From Scedosporium boydii (Eukaryota; Ascomycota; Sordariomycetes; Microascales; Microascaceae), in assembly GCA_002221725.1 (NCBI GenBank), contig NJFT01000080.1, positions 62,001-126,000 on the forward strand: a stretch of 64,000 nucleotides of DNA, given 5' to 3'. Every line of letters begins with the position of its first letter. The first letter of the stretch is position 1. The position numbers and the translations under genes are program-made. Positions 11,528 to 24,262 of the stretch are shown piece after piece. The notes beneath the pieces were generated by a model. It had not been told where the DNA came from and made no database searches. It saw only the letters and a list, made by a program, of their open reading frames with translations.

Positions 11528-14172
11528 ATGATGTCTCCATCACCCCCCAACAAGGCGAAGACAGAGAAAAGTCTGATCATATCCCTTGATTTCGGGACTA
11601 CTTACAGCGGGTGAGCTCACTGTCGCCTCTTCCTCCTCTTCCTTTTCCCACCTTCTAGGGATCCCGTGGCCTTCCGAGGGCTGACGAGCACAATTCAGAC
11701 AATTAACTTCTGTTATGTCCCCCTTCAATATAGGATTTCCTACTGATTCTCTGGAGATGAGGAGAAGGTCTACACGATCACCGACTGGCCATGTTGCCCA
11801 TCCTTCACATGCTTCAAAGTCCCAACAACTTTAAGATACGACCAACACTCCGATACATCATTCAACTGGGGTTACCAGTTGCCACTTTCCAAGAAGGGTG
11901 TAATTCAGGGGCTAAAGTTACTGATGAGTGATCAGGAACTGCCTTGCCCATTGACAAACCGCGTTGGGGCGGTGTCGGACGAACTGCCGAAACCAGTCTT
12001 GGAGGTGGTCGCTGACTTCATGAAGGCCATTATGAAACACGCGTTGGCAAGTATCGAGGAGGAGTTTCTGGATCCACAGTTCCTACAGAATTTCGAGAAG
12101 AAGTTTGTTGTGACTGTCCCAGAATTTTGGTCAGATAAGACGAAGGAAAGGTTAGTTATGGTAGGTTTTGGTCCTTTTTTATTATTTTTTTTCCTTCTTT
12201 CTCCCTCCTTTTGTTTTTTTGCCGCCCCCTCTTTCTGTCGCAAAGTTGGAACTCCTGGAGAAGTAACTAAGGTATACAACGCCATAGGCAGCGAAGAGGG
12301 CTGGAATCAGTCCAGTTGAGCTCATTTGCGAGCCCGAAGCGGCCGCGGCCTATGCGTTGATGGCCATGAAGAAAAAGGGTTTGAAGGTACGGTGGCTCTT
12401 ATCTCTTCGCGATGGCTCGCTCCTATTGAAGGTAGGAGGAGGATTACAGATGGCTGACACGCCTTCAGGTCGGCGATGCCGTGCTTGTTTGCGACGCAGG
12501 GGGCGGAACAGTTGACTTAATATCCTTCGAGATCAAAAGCCTGGAACCGCTGAGGTTGCACACCTTGACTACGCCCACAGGTAATAGATTCCGTTATTCT
12601 CTTCTGCGTTATACTTTTACGTTCTGTTATTAAAACGATCCGGATTAGGCGCTACTTGCGGGTCCATGATGATCAATAAGCTCTTCGATGATGAAATTCG
12701 CCGAGTAGTTGGTGAGGAGGAATACGCAACTCTTCAGGAGAAGAGAGCCTACCGAGGCGCCCTCCAGGATTTCGACATCTCTATCAAGCCGGGATTCCGC
12801 GGAAAACGTGATCGAGACACATATGTTTCCTTTCATAACGCCGGCATGAAAGATAACAAGCCGGAGGGGCTGCAGAATAATACTATGACTTTGACTGGGT
12901 GAGCAAATTCCCTCGGTATAAGCGCGGCGAAGAAAAAGGCAACATAAATGACTGGAGTGTGGGTTACTAACACAAAGACCCCTCAGGGAAAAACTCTTCG
13001 GTCTATTCGATCCTATTGTTCGGGAGGTTGATCGGATTGTCTCAGACCAGGTAGAGAAGGCGCGGAGAGCGCCGAGGGAGGCGGCGGGTGCCATACCCGG
13101 CCACATCACGGTTGGTTTTCTCGCTTTCTTTCTCCTTTTCGGTTTGTGGGGGGAGCGGGAGGCATGGTGCTTCACTCAGACCTTCACTACTATGCTTGAA
13201 TACTAAACAGGGTTGGGATAAACTTTAGGCCATCATTCTCGTTGGGGGCTTCGGATCCAGTGTATACCTCAAGACGGTCATAGAGAGGTCGCACCCAGAC
13301 CTCATGGTTATCCAGCCCAAAGATGCGTGAGTATTACCTTTTAAAGTGTCAGAAAACGATCAATTGCAATTCATTGGGCTAACCCAGAATTAGATGGTCC
13401 GCAACTTCAAGGTAAGCTGAACTCTCCACCATATTAATTTGGTCCTGTTTGCTAATATATCATATGTACTTAGGGGTGCAGTGATGAGCAGGTTGAGGGC
13501 TGCTCCGATTATTACACCCACAAAGATGGCGAAACATTAAGGGTTGGCCACGGAACGAAACTGGGCCCGAAGCACGGATCATTCCAAACCCAAGGTGTGG
13601 GATGCATTGGAGGAAGTTGACAAGTGTCCTGCCTACTCATGGTTTGTGCACAAGGTATGCTCAGAGCGCGTGCGAAACAAGGGACATGTGGCTACACCCT
13701 GCACCTACGATGCTAACTTTCTCTCTAACCTCAGAATTCCACTTTCACACACGACGAAAAACTCAAAATATCAGTCCTCCACAAGTTTGAGGGTAAAATA
13801 CCACATCCTTCAAGGTTGAATATCGAAAGCTACCTTCTCGAGTGCGAGGCTGAGTACGCGCCGAAGCATCGCTCAGAGCAGCAGAACGGTATGGAATCCC
13901 AGAAAATCGACTCCACTTGTAAATGGTTGATACGAATGTCTAACGCCGCCAAAGCTGATCGAGTACGACGAAACTGTACATTGAGGACGGACCTCAGTCT
14001 CGTCCCAACTCGCGTTTTTGTCCACAAGAAACGTCCTTCTGACTATGCAGACTACGTTGAGCTACAGTATGACCTGGTCATTCAGAATGACCTGTCCGGA
14101 CTTTTGAAGTTCTCGCTGGAAGTGGGCGGAGTCGAATATTCGTGCGTCCATACCGAGTACTGGACCAATTGA
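11528..14172 (+). pseudogene. Hsp70-like ATPase gene with two in-frame stops
   Basis: Ten exons can be followed: 11528-11610, 11734-12160, 12288-12386, 12469-12580, 12649-12898, 12987-13110, 13229-13326, 13394-13411, 13474-13654 and 13735-14172, all GT-AG and frame-consistent. The product belongs to the divergent fungal Hsp70-like family: phosphate-1 motif D-F-G-T-T-Y-S-G at the N-terminus, P-V-E-L-I-C-E-P-E-A-A-A-A-Y, phosphate-2 motif D-A-G-G-G-T-V-D-L, and adenosine motif I-L-V-G-G-F-G-S-S-V-Y-L. The C-terminal half is the short divergent type, not a classical substrate-binding domain. TGA at 11744-11746 (just after exon 2 begins) and TAA at 13538-13540 interrupt the frame, and no alternative acceptor removes them. 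Everything else is intact, so this looks like a recent pseudogene; two sequence errors are the alternative. Confidence 0.8.
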
Positions 14173-16423
14173 GGAACCCGCAACTTTTTTTTTGGGGGGT
14201 TGGGGGGGGTTCATTTGCGGCACGATCAGTGAGTTGGACGTCCGCGGGTTGCATGGTTGGTCGCTTGCTCTTGGGACAGGTCTTGTTGAGAATTGGAACA
14301 GAATGTTTTGAGAATAAGATTCGTCGTTAGTTAAATTCAACTGGCTCAGGATATAAAAGTTCAGTCCACTTCCACGACGCCTATAAGGAAAAAAACTTGT
14401 AGATACGAGCCAGATGTCGGCTGCATCGACTTTCCATTTCTGGACAGACGTACTTCGGTTGACCAATCCGTTTAACCGCACTCTGCGGCAGGGTTTCAGC
14501 CGCCAGTCCAGGATGGGTGAGAGCATGGATTGATCGGTTTGAACAGGACCCTGCAAAGACCCTGTTCCCCCGCCTGGTCTGCGATAACGGCCTCGCCATC
14601 GATAACCCCCGCGCTACCCCGCGGCTCCGAGTTATTTACATGTATGTGTCCACCAGTTGCATGTTGAGGTGCTAGCATGCATCGGATTTGTAAACGACGA
14701 CAAGCAAGTGGATGAGCAGAGAGGCGAAATAAGCCCGAGCAAAAAACACTTAGCCTGGAGATCACAAGATCAGATAAAGTAACTGGGGGAGAAGAGGAAA
14801 GGAGAAGTCTAGAGAAGAGCATAAGCAAAGAAGCTATGGACGAATCACGAGTTTGGGATGATGCACTTGGCAGGATACTTTGCTGAAAATTTCCCAGCAT
14901 AGAAATCGAGTGTTGCTATTACCGGGCGGGGGAAGTTGGTTTGAGATGTGTAACTTTTCCCATCCGCGTGTGCCAGACTGCCGGTGTGTACTAGTATGTG
15001 TCGAGATTGGCGAGACGTGGGTTGATCCATGGATCTGAGAGGTAGGCACCGCTGTGCTACGGAATGGTCCGGAGGCAACGGTTCGGTGTGCTAGTTAGTG
15101 TATCTCAATGGCTAGTCCCCTCCTTGCCTTGATCGTCAAGGCCAAAAAAAGTCCGACCTAGATCAAAAGCATCAAGTGTGTGTGTCTGAAGGGAAGTTTG
15201 TCTGCTTGACGGTTGGGATCAAGAAAGCGGGTACGTTGGACATGGACGCATGAGGCGACCGTGGGCGAATGAGGGGCAAGCGTGGGGTATCCTGGGCCTG
15301 CCGAACTTCCTCACTGGTTCTCGACCGTCTTAGTGCGGGTCTGCCAGACCAACGACGACAACGATGTTGTTAGACTCGAGAGGCGACAGAGTTTGGGGGG
15401 CGCTTGTGTCGAGTCGGAGAGCTTCGAAATTGATGAGACGAAGTAAAAGTGGAGAGCACTCGGGATCTGGGACCCTGGATTCGAGCGAAGATGCCGCCCG
15501 AAAATGAGCAAAAATAAATGAAATGAGGTTCGGGCGCGAGAATTAATGTGCATCTGTGAAGTCGAGTGGTCTTTCCTTGGCTAAAGATAGTACTTGTCAC
15601 CTTGCGGATGGGTGGGAAGGAGCAGTGGAGAGGGCCGGGACAGGAGGGACGAGGACGAAGCCGGAGAGAGAGTTGAGGTAGGTCCCTGGACCTTGAGTGA
15701 CAGTTTCCAAGACCGGTCCCGAGACCAGGACTAGGCTACAAAAGACGCCGGGTGCCCCTTCCTCAATAGAAACGTTTGCCATGTGTTTTATTTACCAAGC
15801 TCGTCACTCAAAGCGGAAACCACGACCAAGGATTCCTTCATCGCCAAGTTGTGCCCGCCAAGACCCACGACAGGACCTGGTGGGGCACTCGCATCTCGCA
15901 ACGTCACAGCTTTGAGTCCATTGATCCAAGTCTTCATTGCGGCCCATCCCACTTCAACTCCCACTCGCCTCAAGCACTATTAGCACATACCCGCATACCC
16001 ACATTACCCACCTTGGCCATCAGTACCAAGACACCTTCAATTGACTCCCCTCCTGACCCCGACGCAAAATGCGACCTCTCGTCCAAGAGTAGAACGCCAT
16101 AGAATTCGCGCCCCTCACTGCCGAAGGTCTTCCGAATAACGACTTAAATCAACACGGCCGCCCATACGGAAGTACTAACACCGTTCCCATCTTTACGCCC
16201 CCAACCCGAAGTTCTGTGAACACCCTCATATTTTTTTTTTCTTCTGTTCTTACAAAATCTCCTTTTTTTCCTCGTCTTGTGGTTACCACAACCTACGAAT
16301 ACTTCAGTATTCCCCAACCGAAGGCTGTTTGTCTCCCACGACGTCCCGAATTTCATCTATAAGCGGACTTTCCTCTGTTCAACACCCAGATATTATACAA
16401 AAAACACATACAATTCTGCAACC
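14173..16423. other. Intergenic region
   Basis: No supported gene. Frames of 60-160 codons on both strands lack starts in good context, splice partners or family signatures. A T-rich stretch at 16231-16270 and a pyrimidine-rich segment precede the next gene. Confidence 0.4.
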
Positions 16424-16906
16424 ATGCGAGACGCCTCCACCTCCGTCATGAGACAACCTCACCAACTCCCCGCCGAACCCGCCCTCTCCCGACACCTCCC
16501 CTACGCCTCCCTCGAACTCATGATCCCCACGCTCGAGACGATATTCCGCATCCGGAGCCTCGTGGAGTTCTTCGTCCTGCCCCTCGCCGCCAACATGCAC
16601 TTCCTCACGAGGAGACTCATCGGCGTCTTGATCCCCACTGCCGCCGTTACCAAGGTCGTCGTCTACCGCCTACTGCTCTTCTCGGCCGCGTCGCTGGCTT
16701 TCGCTGCTGCCATGTCGAGGGAGGCTATTCGGTATACGGCGAAGACGAAGGCGACGACACGATTTCGGAAGAAGCTCGAGCTCGAGATTTATAGCTTCTT
16801 GTTGGGGCCCGGGAATGCCATATTAAAGATGGTGTTTTGGATGGGGTGGTGGGGTGTTATTTGGATGCTTGTTAGCGGACCTTGGTGGTATTATTCGACG
16901 AGTTAA
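16424..16906 (+). CDS. Small multi-pass membrane protein, unknown
   Basis: A 160-residue protein starting at an ATG in good context (ACC before it). After a short polar N-terminus there are hydrophobic segments at about residues 45-60 (V-E-F-F-V-L-P-L-A-A), 65-100 (a long stretch holding L-I-G-V-L-I-P and L-L-L-F-S-A-A-S-L-A-F-A) and 130-155 (M-V-F-W-M-G-W-W-G-V-I-W-M-L). A basic loop of about 25 residues separates the second and third. The pattern fits a three- or four-span integral membrane protein. I do not recognise the family. It is convergent with XAP5, with only 139 bases between the two stops. Confidence 0.65.
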   Translation: MRDASTSVMRQPHQLPAEPALSRHLPYASLELMIPTLETIFRIRSLVEFFVLPLAANMHFLTRRLIGVLIPTAAVTKVVVYRLLLFSAASLAFAAAMSREAIRYTAKTKATTRFRKKLELEIYSFLLGPGNAILKMVFWMGWWGVIWMLVSGPWWYYSTS

Positions 16907-17045
16907 AAAAAACTATCCACGCAGTCGAGGCGAGTGGAAGGTGTGACACAATCAGTCATTCTCACCATGTTCCAACGAAACAAGCCCGACCCGATTCCGG
17001 GAATTTCTTCCCCCTCTTTCAACCTACGCGAGAAAACCTCCCTCC

Positions 17046-18310
17046 TCACTTGGCATAGAAAAAGGCATTTCCACCAAGATCTCGTCGAATCTCGGTCTGA
17101 TAATCCTTTTCAGGATCAAACTCCTGCCAGAGGCTGGCTGGATAAATATGCTTATTGCGCTCATACCACCGTCGGTCCACCACCTTGGTCAGCGTCGGGT
17201 CGTCGCTGGCGCCTTCGAGCGTCGATATATCCGGGAGATTCCTGGCCTCAGCCGCCTTGTATGCCGCCGCCGTCATCAGCCCCGACGTCTCTTCTTCTTT
17301 GTTATCATCATCAGCATTGTCGGCGTTAGCGTGGTTATGGTTATGCATCTTGGGCGCATCGGAACTGTAGTTGAAAATTCGCTTGCCCCCTGGGCCGAGT
17401 GATTTGTTGATAGCGAAAAAGTAAAAGTCATAATGCTAAAAAAGTACTCTGTTAGACTTCTGATCCTTCTTCTTCCTTGTCATTTTCTCTCCTCATTGTT
17501 CGCCTCTGGCGTGTGATGTGGGGGTACACTTACATGTGGGACGATGATGGTTCCCCGGACGAGAATAAGATCGTCCACGCCGACTCTGGCCCATGCCTTC
17601 CGCGCCCTGACCTTGTCCCCCCCAACTTGCATCTCCGCGCCCACTTTGCGGCTCTTATCCAGGAAAACCCAGACGTGGTCGCCCTTTTTCACGCGGACCA
17701 CGCCGCCGGGAATGTTTGTTCCGTCGTAAAAGACAAATGGTATCGCTATCTCCGTCGCCTTGACGGCGTCCTGGATCTGGAGGAACTCGCGTCGCAGGGC
17801 CTCTCGTTCCGCCGCCTCGTGCTTCATCGCCGCCTTGGTGAGGGTTTTTGGCACGATTCCCACAGAGGTACTTGCCGCTAGCTTCGATTTCTTGGCGTCG
17901 GTCGTTTTTTCGCCGTCCCGGGTTCCCGCCGCCTTTTTTTCACCGCTTCTTCCATTGGTCGGAGCATTGTCGTCGTTCTCTTCTTCCTCTTCGTCATCAC
18001 CAAAGGATAGCTTCGGCCCGGCTTTCCTCTTCGTCTTCTTCTGCTTTAGCTTCTTCTTCACTGGCTGCTCGGCCCCGCTCCCGGCATCGCCGCTAACGTT
18101 TCCCGAGATCGGAGTTCGACTTGTGGACCGATTCGGTGTCGAGCTAGCCGAGAGTAATGCTTCTCTTGCTTCCCGCTCCTGCTGTTCGAGAACCTCGGCG
18201 CGGCGCTTGCGGAACTCAGAGAGGGCGACGAGACCGACGGTGTTGGTGGATAGTCGCTCGTTTGTCGTCTTGTTCTGCGTCACGAATCTTGATCTGTTCT
18301 CGCTCGACAT
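17046..18310 (-). CDS. XAP5: XAP5/FAM50 family nuclear protein
   Basis: Two exons, 18310-17534 and 17435-17046, with a 98-nt phase-0 intron (GTAAGT...TTTTTAG), giving 388 residues. The N-terminal half is charged: a Lys-rich block (K-K-K-L-K-Q-K-K-T-K-R-K), an acidic run (D-D-E-E-E-E-E-N-D-D) and a long helix rich in E/R/A. The conserved XAP5 domain follows: F-V-F-Y-D-G-T-N-I-P-G, V-K-K-G-D-H-V-W, F-L-D-K-S-R-K and, across the splice site, I-I-V-P-H|H-Y-D-F-Y. The C-terminal signature V-D-R-R-W-Y-E-R-N-K-H-I-Y-P-A-S with F-D-P-E-K-D-Y confirms the family. FAM50/XAP5 proteins are nuclear and linked to spliceosome and chromatin function. Frame intact. Confidence 0.92.
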
Positions 18311-19304
18311 GGTGAACTGCGATGGTTATTCTCGCAAGAGAAACGGGGGAGCCGATCGTTTGGAAAACCGCGGAATATCAAACACTCGGGTGTGGCTGAG
18401 CTCTGAGGATAGGGACGTCGCGGTGGGGCGGAACGGAGCGGGGAGAGCTTCCTCTTGTGTTGAGAACAGGCTCGTGGAGGCAGAGAAGGTCAAATAGGGA
18501 GGGGCGGATGATTGAGGAATGGTGGAAATCAGCGAAGGAGATGAGAGCCCACGAAACAACAACCGGAACGCCGTTCTATAACATGACCGTTTTGGGATTG
18601 ATGCTCTGCTGGAGACTAAGTTCAAGATGACCAAAGAGAAGGCGTTGAATTGCCCGCTGAGAATTTCTGTCTGTCGGATAAACCTCGGACTCTATTCGTC
18701 CAATCATCCGCTCAGCCCAGCTGCAGACACTTGACCTACGTAATCAGAACCACACCAGAACCGACATTTCGCCGACAGCCTCCCTTCGTCTAGACCCGCC
18801 GACGTAGCACTGACCCAAGCACCAATTCTACAGGTTGGAATTTTTTTTTTTCTTTTCTGGAAAGCACAAAGGAAAGCAACAGTTCAAAACCTGAACTTCC
18901 TTCTCACACACGCACCGAGACCAAGACTTCATTTTATTGTTGACCCAGCGCGAAACCAATCCAAACCTCTTCCTCAAAAATCATCTCAAGATTTTAGAGC
19001 ATCATCCTCTAATAACCTATCATCAAAAATCATTCTTACGTCCGATCAACCTCGATACTCTCTCTTCGATCCGATCCCCGAGAACAGCTCGTGCTCAAGA
19101 AATACAGCAGGCCTTGGCGATCAATCGAGACCACCGATCTTCTCCTGACAACATCGAACATTTCCGCCACACGCAACACTCTCTCACACAACAAGCAAAC
19201 ACCGTCGATAAACGGGTTCCTTCTCCTTTCTGCGATAAGCTCAGAGCTCGATCCGAAGAAATAATCGTTTCCCACGAGTCTATCCAACACAAAAATCCTT
19301 AGCA
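18311..19304. promoter_or_regulatory. Divergent promoter region between XAP5 and the GYF gene
   Basis: About 1 kb separates the start codons of two divergently transcribed housekeeping genes. It contains a T-run at about 18840-18851 and a long A/C-rich stretch (18900-19300) immediately before the GYF ATG that looks like a 5' leader. No protein gene is supported; core promoter elements cannot be assigned. Confidence 0.5.
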
Positions 19305-22300
19305 ATGACGACCAATCTCCCGTCAAGCTTCGCGTCTGCAGCAGCTGGTCAAAATGCCAATCGCGATTCGAGGGGTGCTAGAGCGGATGGACGAGGTCCT
19401 GAATGGTATGTTGCGTTTGATACTTTTTATTTTCGTTTTCTCTCAGTTCTCGTATTTTGCCCCTGCCACTCGGTTCGAAGCTCGGGTGCAGCCGCCTGCC
19501 GGACCAAGGGGCAGCAAACGCTCCAATATCTGTGTCGACATTGGCTGTCTATGAATCACTTCATCTATAATTATTGGGCTCTGGGAATCCTCAGATGACC
19601 ATACAGCTGTTGAATTTTTGCTTTCAATTCGTGCCAGACTTCCTGGTATCACTCTCCAAATCGCTTGTGTTTTCCCCCCTGCCTCTTATTGTACAAGAAG
19701 CCCAAACCCCTTGTCTACCAATTAGCAAACCAAAAAGCAAACAACCAAAGCCCCAATTCTGAAGACTTCGTTGGCTAACACGGTGCTTTTTTTCTTGCTT
19801 TGCCTCTTTAGGTCTCGACGAGACGGACGATCGAGCAATGGTACGCTCACCTTCCGTCGACCTTCAGCCGCCCCTCAGAGCCAGACCCCCCAGTCCGTCA
19901 CCGCCCCCGATAACACGATGCAATTCCCCACCGCCGATTCGACGTCTACGCCACAGGCTGCGCCTATACCAACCGATCTGAGCGCGGCGAGGTACTCTAA
20001 AGAACACCTTCTCGGGCTCTATAGAGATGGAGTTGGTACGGCATCTCAGGGAAGCATTTCTCGTCTGTACATGGACGGTTGGAATCCCGGAGCGGGCCAG
20101 CTTAATGGCCACTCGTCACGGGGCTGGGGGAAGCCGCAGGAGCCCCAGCCGGCTCAGGACCCTGATGTCTGCTGGAACTCGACTGCTGATATGACGCCTC
20201 TCGGACTACAGGAGATGTCCTTGGAGGAAAAGGAGGTTCGTTGTTATCCTTGCCTTCGTCATCCCCTTTTCAAGGTATTGGTTTTAATTTTCTTGCCAGA
20301 TGTTCCAGTCCGATGTCAACTCCCCGATGAAACCCCCTCCACAGAACAAGGATGCCAACCAGGCCGCCGGCCCCAACGGCCGAAAGGCGTCCCTATCTCA
20401 GGGCAGCGGGCATCCTTACAACGTCACGTCGCCGACCTCGGCAAGGCCGGGAACTCGCCGACGAGAATCCGTCGAACCGAGTCCGTTCTCTCCTTCCATC
20501 GCGTCCCCGACCGCCGGCATGGGCCGATACACGAGGGATGAGAATTTCCCGTGGTTTAACAGGAAGGGGACCGACGTTAGAGAGAGCGAGGCGACTGATC
20601 CGGATGCCGATAATCCTCCCAAGGACGCCACCACGCCCCAGCCAAAGCCGTCGTTTGGATCACTGTTGCGTAGCAGCACTGCAGGATCTGGCGGACTAGG
20701 CAGCTTGTGGCAAAACCCCCAGCCGACGCCAGCTGGAACAGGTGGATCTGGCATGGGAAGCTTTGGCAACTTTGCCCTTCCAACCTCTGCCTCGAAGCCT
20801 TTTAGTAGTACTCGAGGCGAGAGTCGTCTTGCTCATCTCATCCCCAAGGATAGCTCTGAGAATATCGCTGCCAAGGCAAACGAACCTGCGAACCCTGACC
20901 TCAACCGATCCTGGCGATCTCGACCTCGAACGGACACCGACCCTTTTGGCGACGACAGCATGAGCGGTAGCGGATTGTTAGGTTCTGCCCGTGGCGAGAC
21001 TCCTCCTGTATCCAAGCAGGGTGGCGGGCAGGGCCCGTTCGACTCTGCAGTGAAGGGAACTATTGGGGACTTGGGCCTGTCCGGACTTCATCTAGGTGAC
21101 CAGGATACTGCTGCGTCCCTGAGCCCTTCTAACACGAACCCTTACCGTAGCCCTCCAGCTGAGCGGGGCGATGGCGAGGACCAGGAAGAATCCGACTTTG
21201 ACCGACTTCGCTCAGGTGGAGCCGACCCGATTCACGCATTCGGAACGATTCCCTCTCGAGGATACTCAGCGAACGCCTTCGATGGGAGCGACAGAAGCCA
21301 AACCAGTAGTGCTGGGCCCAATCGTTACACTGGCCTGAGCTCTCTTGGCGGGTGGCCTGCGCCCCCTGCTGTCACGGGCACTCCCGACCGTGAGCGCTCT
21401 GCTTTCGGCTCCGCCTTTGGCAATGCCTTGTTTAGTCCTGTGGGCGACATGTCCTCGGCCGGCCTTGGGGGCCTCGGCGGCGTTTTCGGTGCTGCTGGAG
21501 GCGCGGGTCCCATCGGGCCCGGTCGTGGAAGTAAGCTTGGCTCGTTGTTCCCTCCCACAATGCAGGCTCAGATGCAGAACCAGGACCACGACGCCCTGAG
21601 CGACCACGACCTGCGACTGAACAACCCTCTTGGCGCCATTGGCCGCGGCGCCATTCCCGGTCCTGGCAGGGAGGGAGAGAATCAACCCCGTCAAGGACAG
21701 GGAATCTTTGATGACGCCTTCACTGCCGCGTCTTCGCGAGCCATCTTCACCTCTGCCGACGCTCAGCCCTCGCTTACTAGCGCCGCACCATTCGCAGGCG
21801 GGCAGACCTCGGGAGAAGGACCCGGAGCCCAAGTGAGACAGATGGTGATGCCGGACCGTATGCGATGGGTGTATCTCGATCCTCAAGGCCAGGTCCAGGG
21901 GCCCTTTACAGGGCTAGAGATGAACGACTGGTACAAGGCTAATTTCTTCACGCCGGATCTCCGTGTCAAGAAGATCGAGGACCCCGACTTCGAGCCTCTG
22001 GGCCAGCTCATTCGGCGTATCGGAAACTCGCGTGAGCCCTTCCTCGTTCCCCAGATTGGCATCCCCCACGGACCACCACCTCAAACCGGTCCCTTCTCGC
22101 CCTCTGGTACTACCGGCGTGATCCCGCCTCTGAGCGGCGTCTTCCCTAGCTATGGAAGGACCCTTACGGCCGAGGAACAGAACAACCTCGAGCGCCGCAA
22201 GCAGGAGGAACAGTTCATCATGGCCCAACAGCGTGAGTTCATGCTCCGCCAGCAGGCCCTCTCGAAGTTCCAGATCCCAGGGGCCGCTAGCGCCATCCCA

Positions 22301-24262
22301 GGCGCGCTGCATCACCACTCGAGCGCGCACAGCCTCCAGAGCCAGCCGAGCTTCGGAAACATTGCTTCCCCGATTACCGTTCCGGGCGCTCAAGGAGCTA
22401 TCGGCCAGGTTCCGGCGGCGCCTGGTGGCCCTGGAGGACTATTTGATTCCAGTCTCGCGCTCCCCGGCGGTCCTGCGACTGCTGCTCCTGGCGCAATTGG
22501 TTCCGGCGCCGAGATTTTTCGCGATGAGGAGCTAGCCAACCTCTCGACTCCCGAGCGACAAGTCCTGGCTTCTCTTCACGGCCCCACCACTGCCCCTGGA
22601 CCTTTTCAGCAGTCTCGCACCGGATCGCAGGATGATGGCGGTGCCAGCCTCCGCGGACAGCTCCCCGCTACCGAGCAGTTGGCGCAGGACTCCCAAGGCT
22701 TTCGTGAGCGGTTAATGGAGTTTGAGCTGTTGCAGCGCGAGAGGGAGGAAGCTGCCGCCGCCGCTGCCGCCAAACCTGCTACGCCTGAGCCTGAGCCCGA
22801 AGCGGAGAGAATCATCGCCCAGGAATCGCCTGCTGCCGCTCCCGCTAAGGAGTTGAGCCGATCCAGGGCTAAGCAATACGCGGAGGAGAGCCGACCTGCC
22901 CCTGTGAGGGAGCAGCCCAAGAAGACGCAACCCGCTCCCTCTGCTGCTGCTTCTGCGGCTGCCGCCGCCGCGGCCTTTGGATTGCCCATGCCATTCCCTC
23001 CCCCCGAACCCCTCCACGAGGAGAGCCCCGAAATTACCCCCGCCCAGCCTGCGCAGCCACCCCCGATGGCTCCTTGGGCCAAGGAAATGAGCTCCGACAA
23101 CCAACACCACAAGGGACCCAGCCTGAAGGAGATCCAGGAGGCCGAGGCCCGTAAGGCGGCCAAGGCCGAGCAGGCTGCCCAGGCTGCGCGCCGTGCTGCT
23201 CTCGAGCAGGAGGCAGCCGAGCTTCGCGACAAGGAAAGGGCCGCATCCACCGTCATCCCCGGCCTTCCCACCAGTAGTACTTGGGCCCAGCAGTCCCCCG
23301 TGAACGCCACCAGCCCCTGGACCAAGCCCTCCGGAATCAAGACCGTCGGTGCAGGCGGCACCACATCCGCCGCAGCCGAGAAGAAGCGCAAGACTTTGGC
23401 CGAAATCCAACGAGAGGAGGAAGCTCGTAAGCAGAAGGCCAAAGAGATCGCCATCAACTCGGCCGTCGCCGCGGGACTCGGCGGTGCCGCTGCCGGCAAG
23501 CGATATGCGGATCTGGCTAGCAAGCCGAACCCTTCTTCTTCGCCCAGCGCTTCGGCCGCTGCCGCTGCCCTCGCCGGCCCTCCCGGCAGCGGCTGGGCTA
23601 CCGTCGGAGCCGGTGGTAAGGTTAAGGTCCCGACGGGCCCCGCTACTACGCAGTCGCGGTCTGCTAGTGTTAATGCCATGAAGCCGGTAGCCGCGGCCAA
23701 GCCCGTCGCTAAGCCCGTCGCTGCTTCTTCGGGTAGCGCAGCTAAGGATAATGCTACCCTCGCCATGGACGAGTTCAAGAAGTGGGTGCACAGAGAGTTG
23801 TCCCGCGGCATCACTGGCGTCGCTAACAGTAAGTCTTTTTACTTTTTATTTCCTTTTCTCTTGTTCATGGTTTCCGAACATACTAACTGTTCTCCCTCTT
23901 CTTCAGTCGATGACTTTGCCGCGACTCTCCTCTGCCTCCCCCCCGACGCGGAGATGATCTCCGACGCCGTCTACGCAAACTCCACCACCATGAACGGCCA
24001 GCATTTCGCCGACGAATTCATCCGCCGCAAGAAGCTCGCCGAACGCGGCGTCGTCGAGCGCCAGCCCTCTTCCCTCGGAGTAGGAGACTCCAGGACCGGA
24101 GGAGCTTTCTCGTCCTCGGCCTCCGCCGGCGGTGGGTGGAGTGAGGTCGCCAAGAAGGGGGGCAATTCCTCTTCTGCGGCGGGGAGGGAGCAAGGTAGTG
24201 ATGCCATCGTGGGGGCTGGGTTTAAGGTTGTGCCGAGCCGGAAGAAGGGCGGTAAGAAATAA
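19305..24262 (+). CDS. GYF-domain protein (Smy2/GIGYF-like)
   Basis: Four exons: 19305-19405, 19812-20235, 20300-23828 and 23907-24262, giving 1469 residues. The first intron is long (406 nt); the second starts GTTCGT; the third is a multiple of three, so the frame reads through it. The GYF domain is at about residues 690-755: W-V-Y-L-D-P-Q-G, G-P-F-T-G-L-E-M-N-D-W-Y and F-F-T-P-D-L-R-V-K, i.e. the proline-peptide binding fold with its G-P-F core. The rest is low complexity: Ser/Pro/Gly-rich N-terminal half, a Gln-rich helix after the GYF domain, an Ala/Glu/Lys-rich coiled region (about 1070-1190) and a basic C-terminus. Smy2/Syh1 and GIGYF proteins bind proline-rich ligands in COPII transport and in translational repression or mRNA decay; which applies here is not visible. 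Confidence 0.88.

Noticed and set aside
11744..11746. TGA in the Hsp70-like gene as a selenocysteine codon
   Set aside because: Fungi of this group lack the selenocysteine machinery, and a second, different stop (TAA) occurs later in the same gene.
15776..16102. Plus-strand frame of 108 codons upstream of the small membrane protein
   Set aside because: Pro/Ser/Thr-rich shadow without start context; three frames overlap here with equal quality.
22606..23814. Long open frames antisense to the GYF gene
   Set aside because: Ala/Ser/Gly-rich mirror of a low-complexity coding region; no start context and no family signature.
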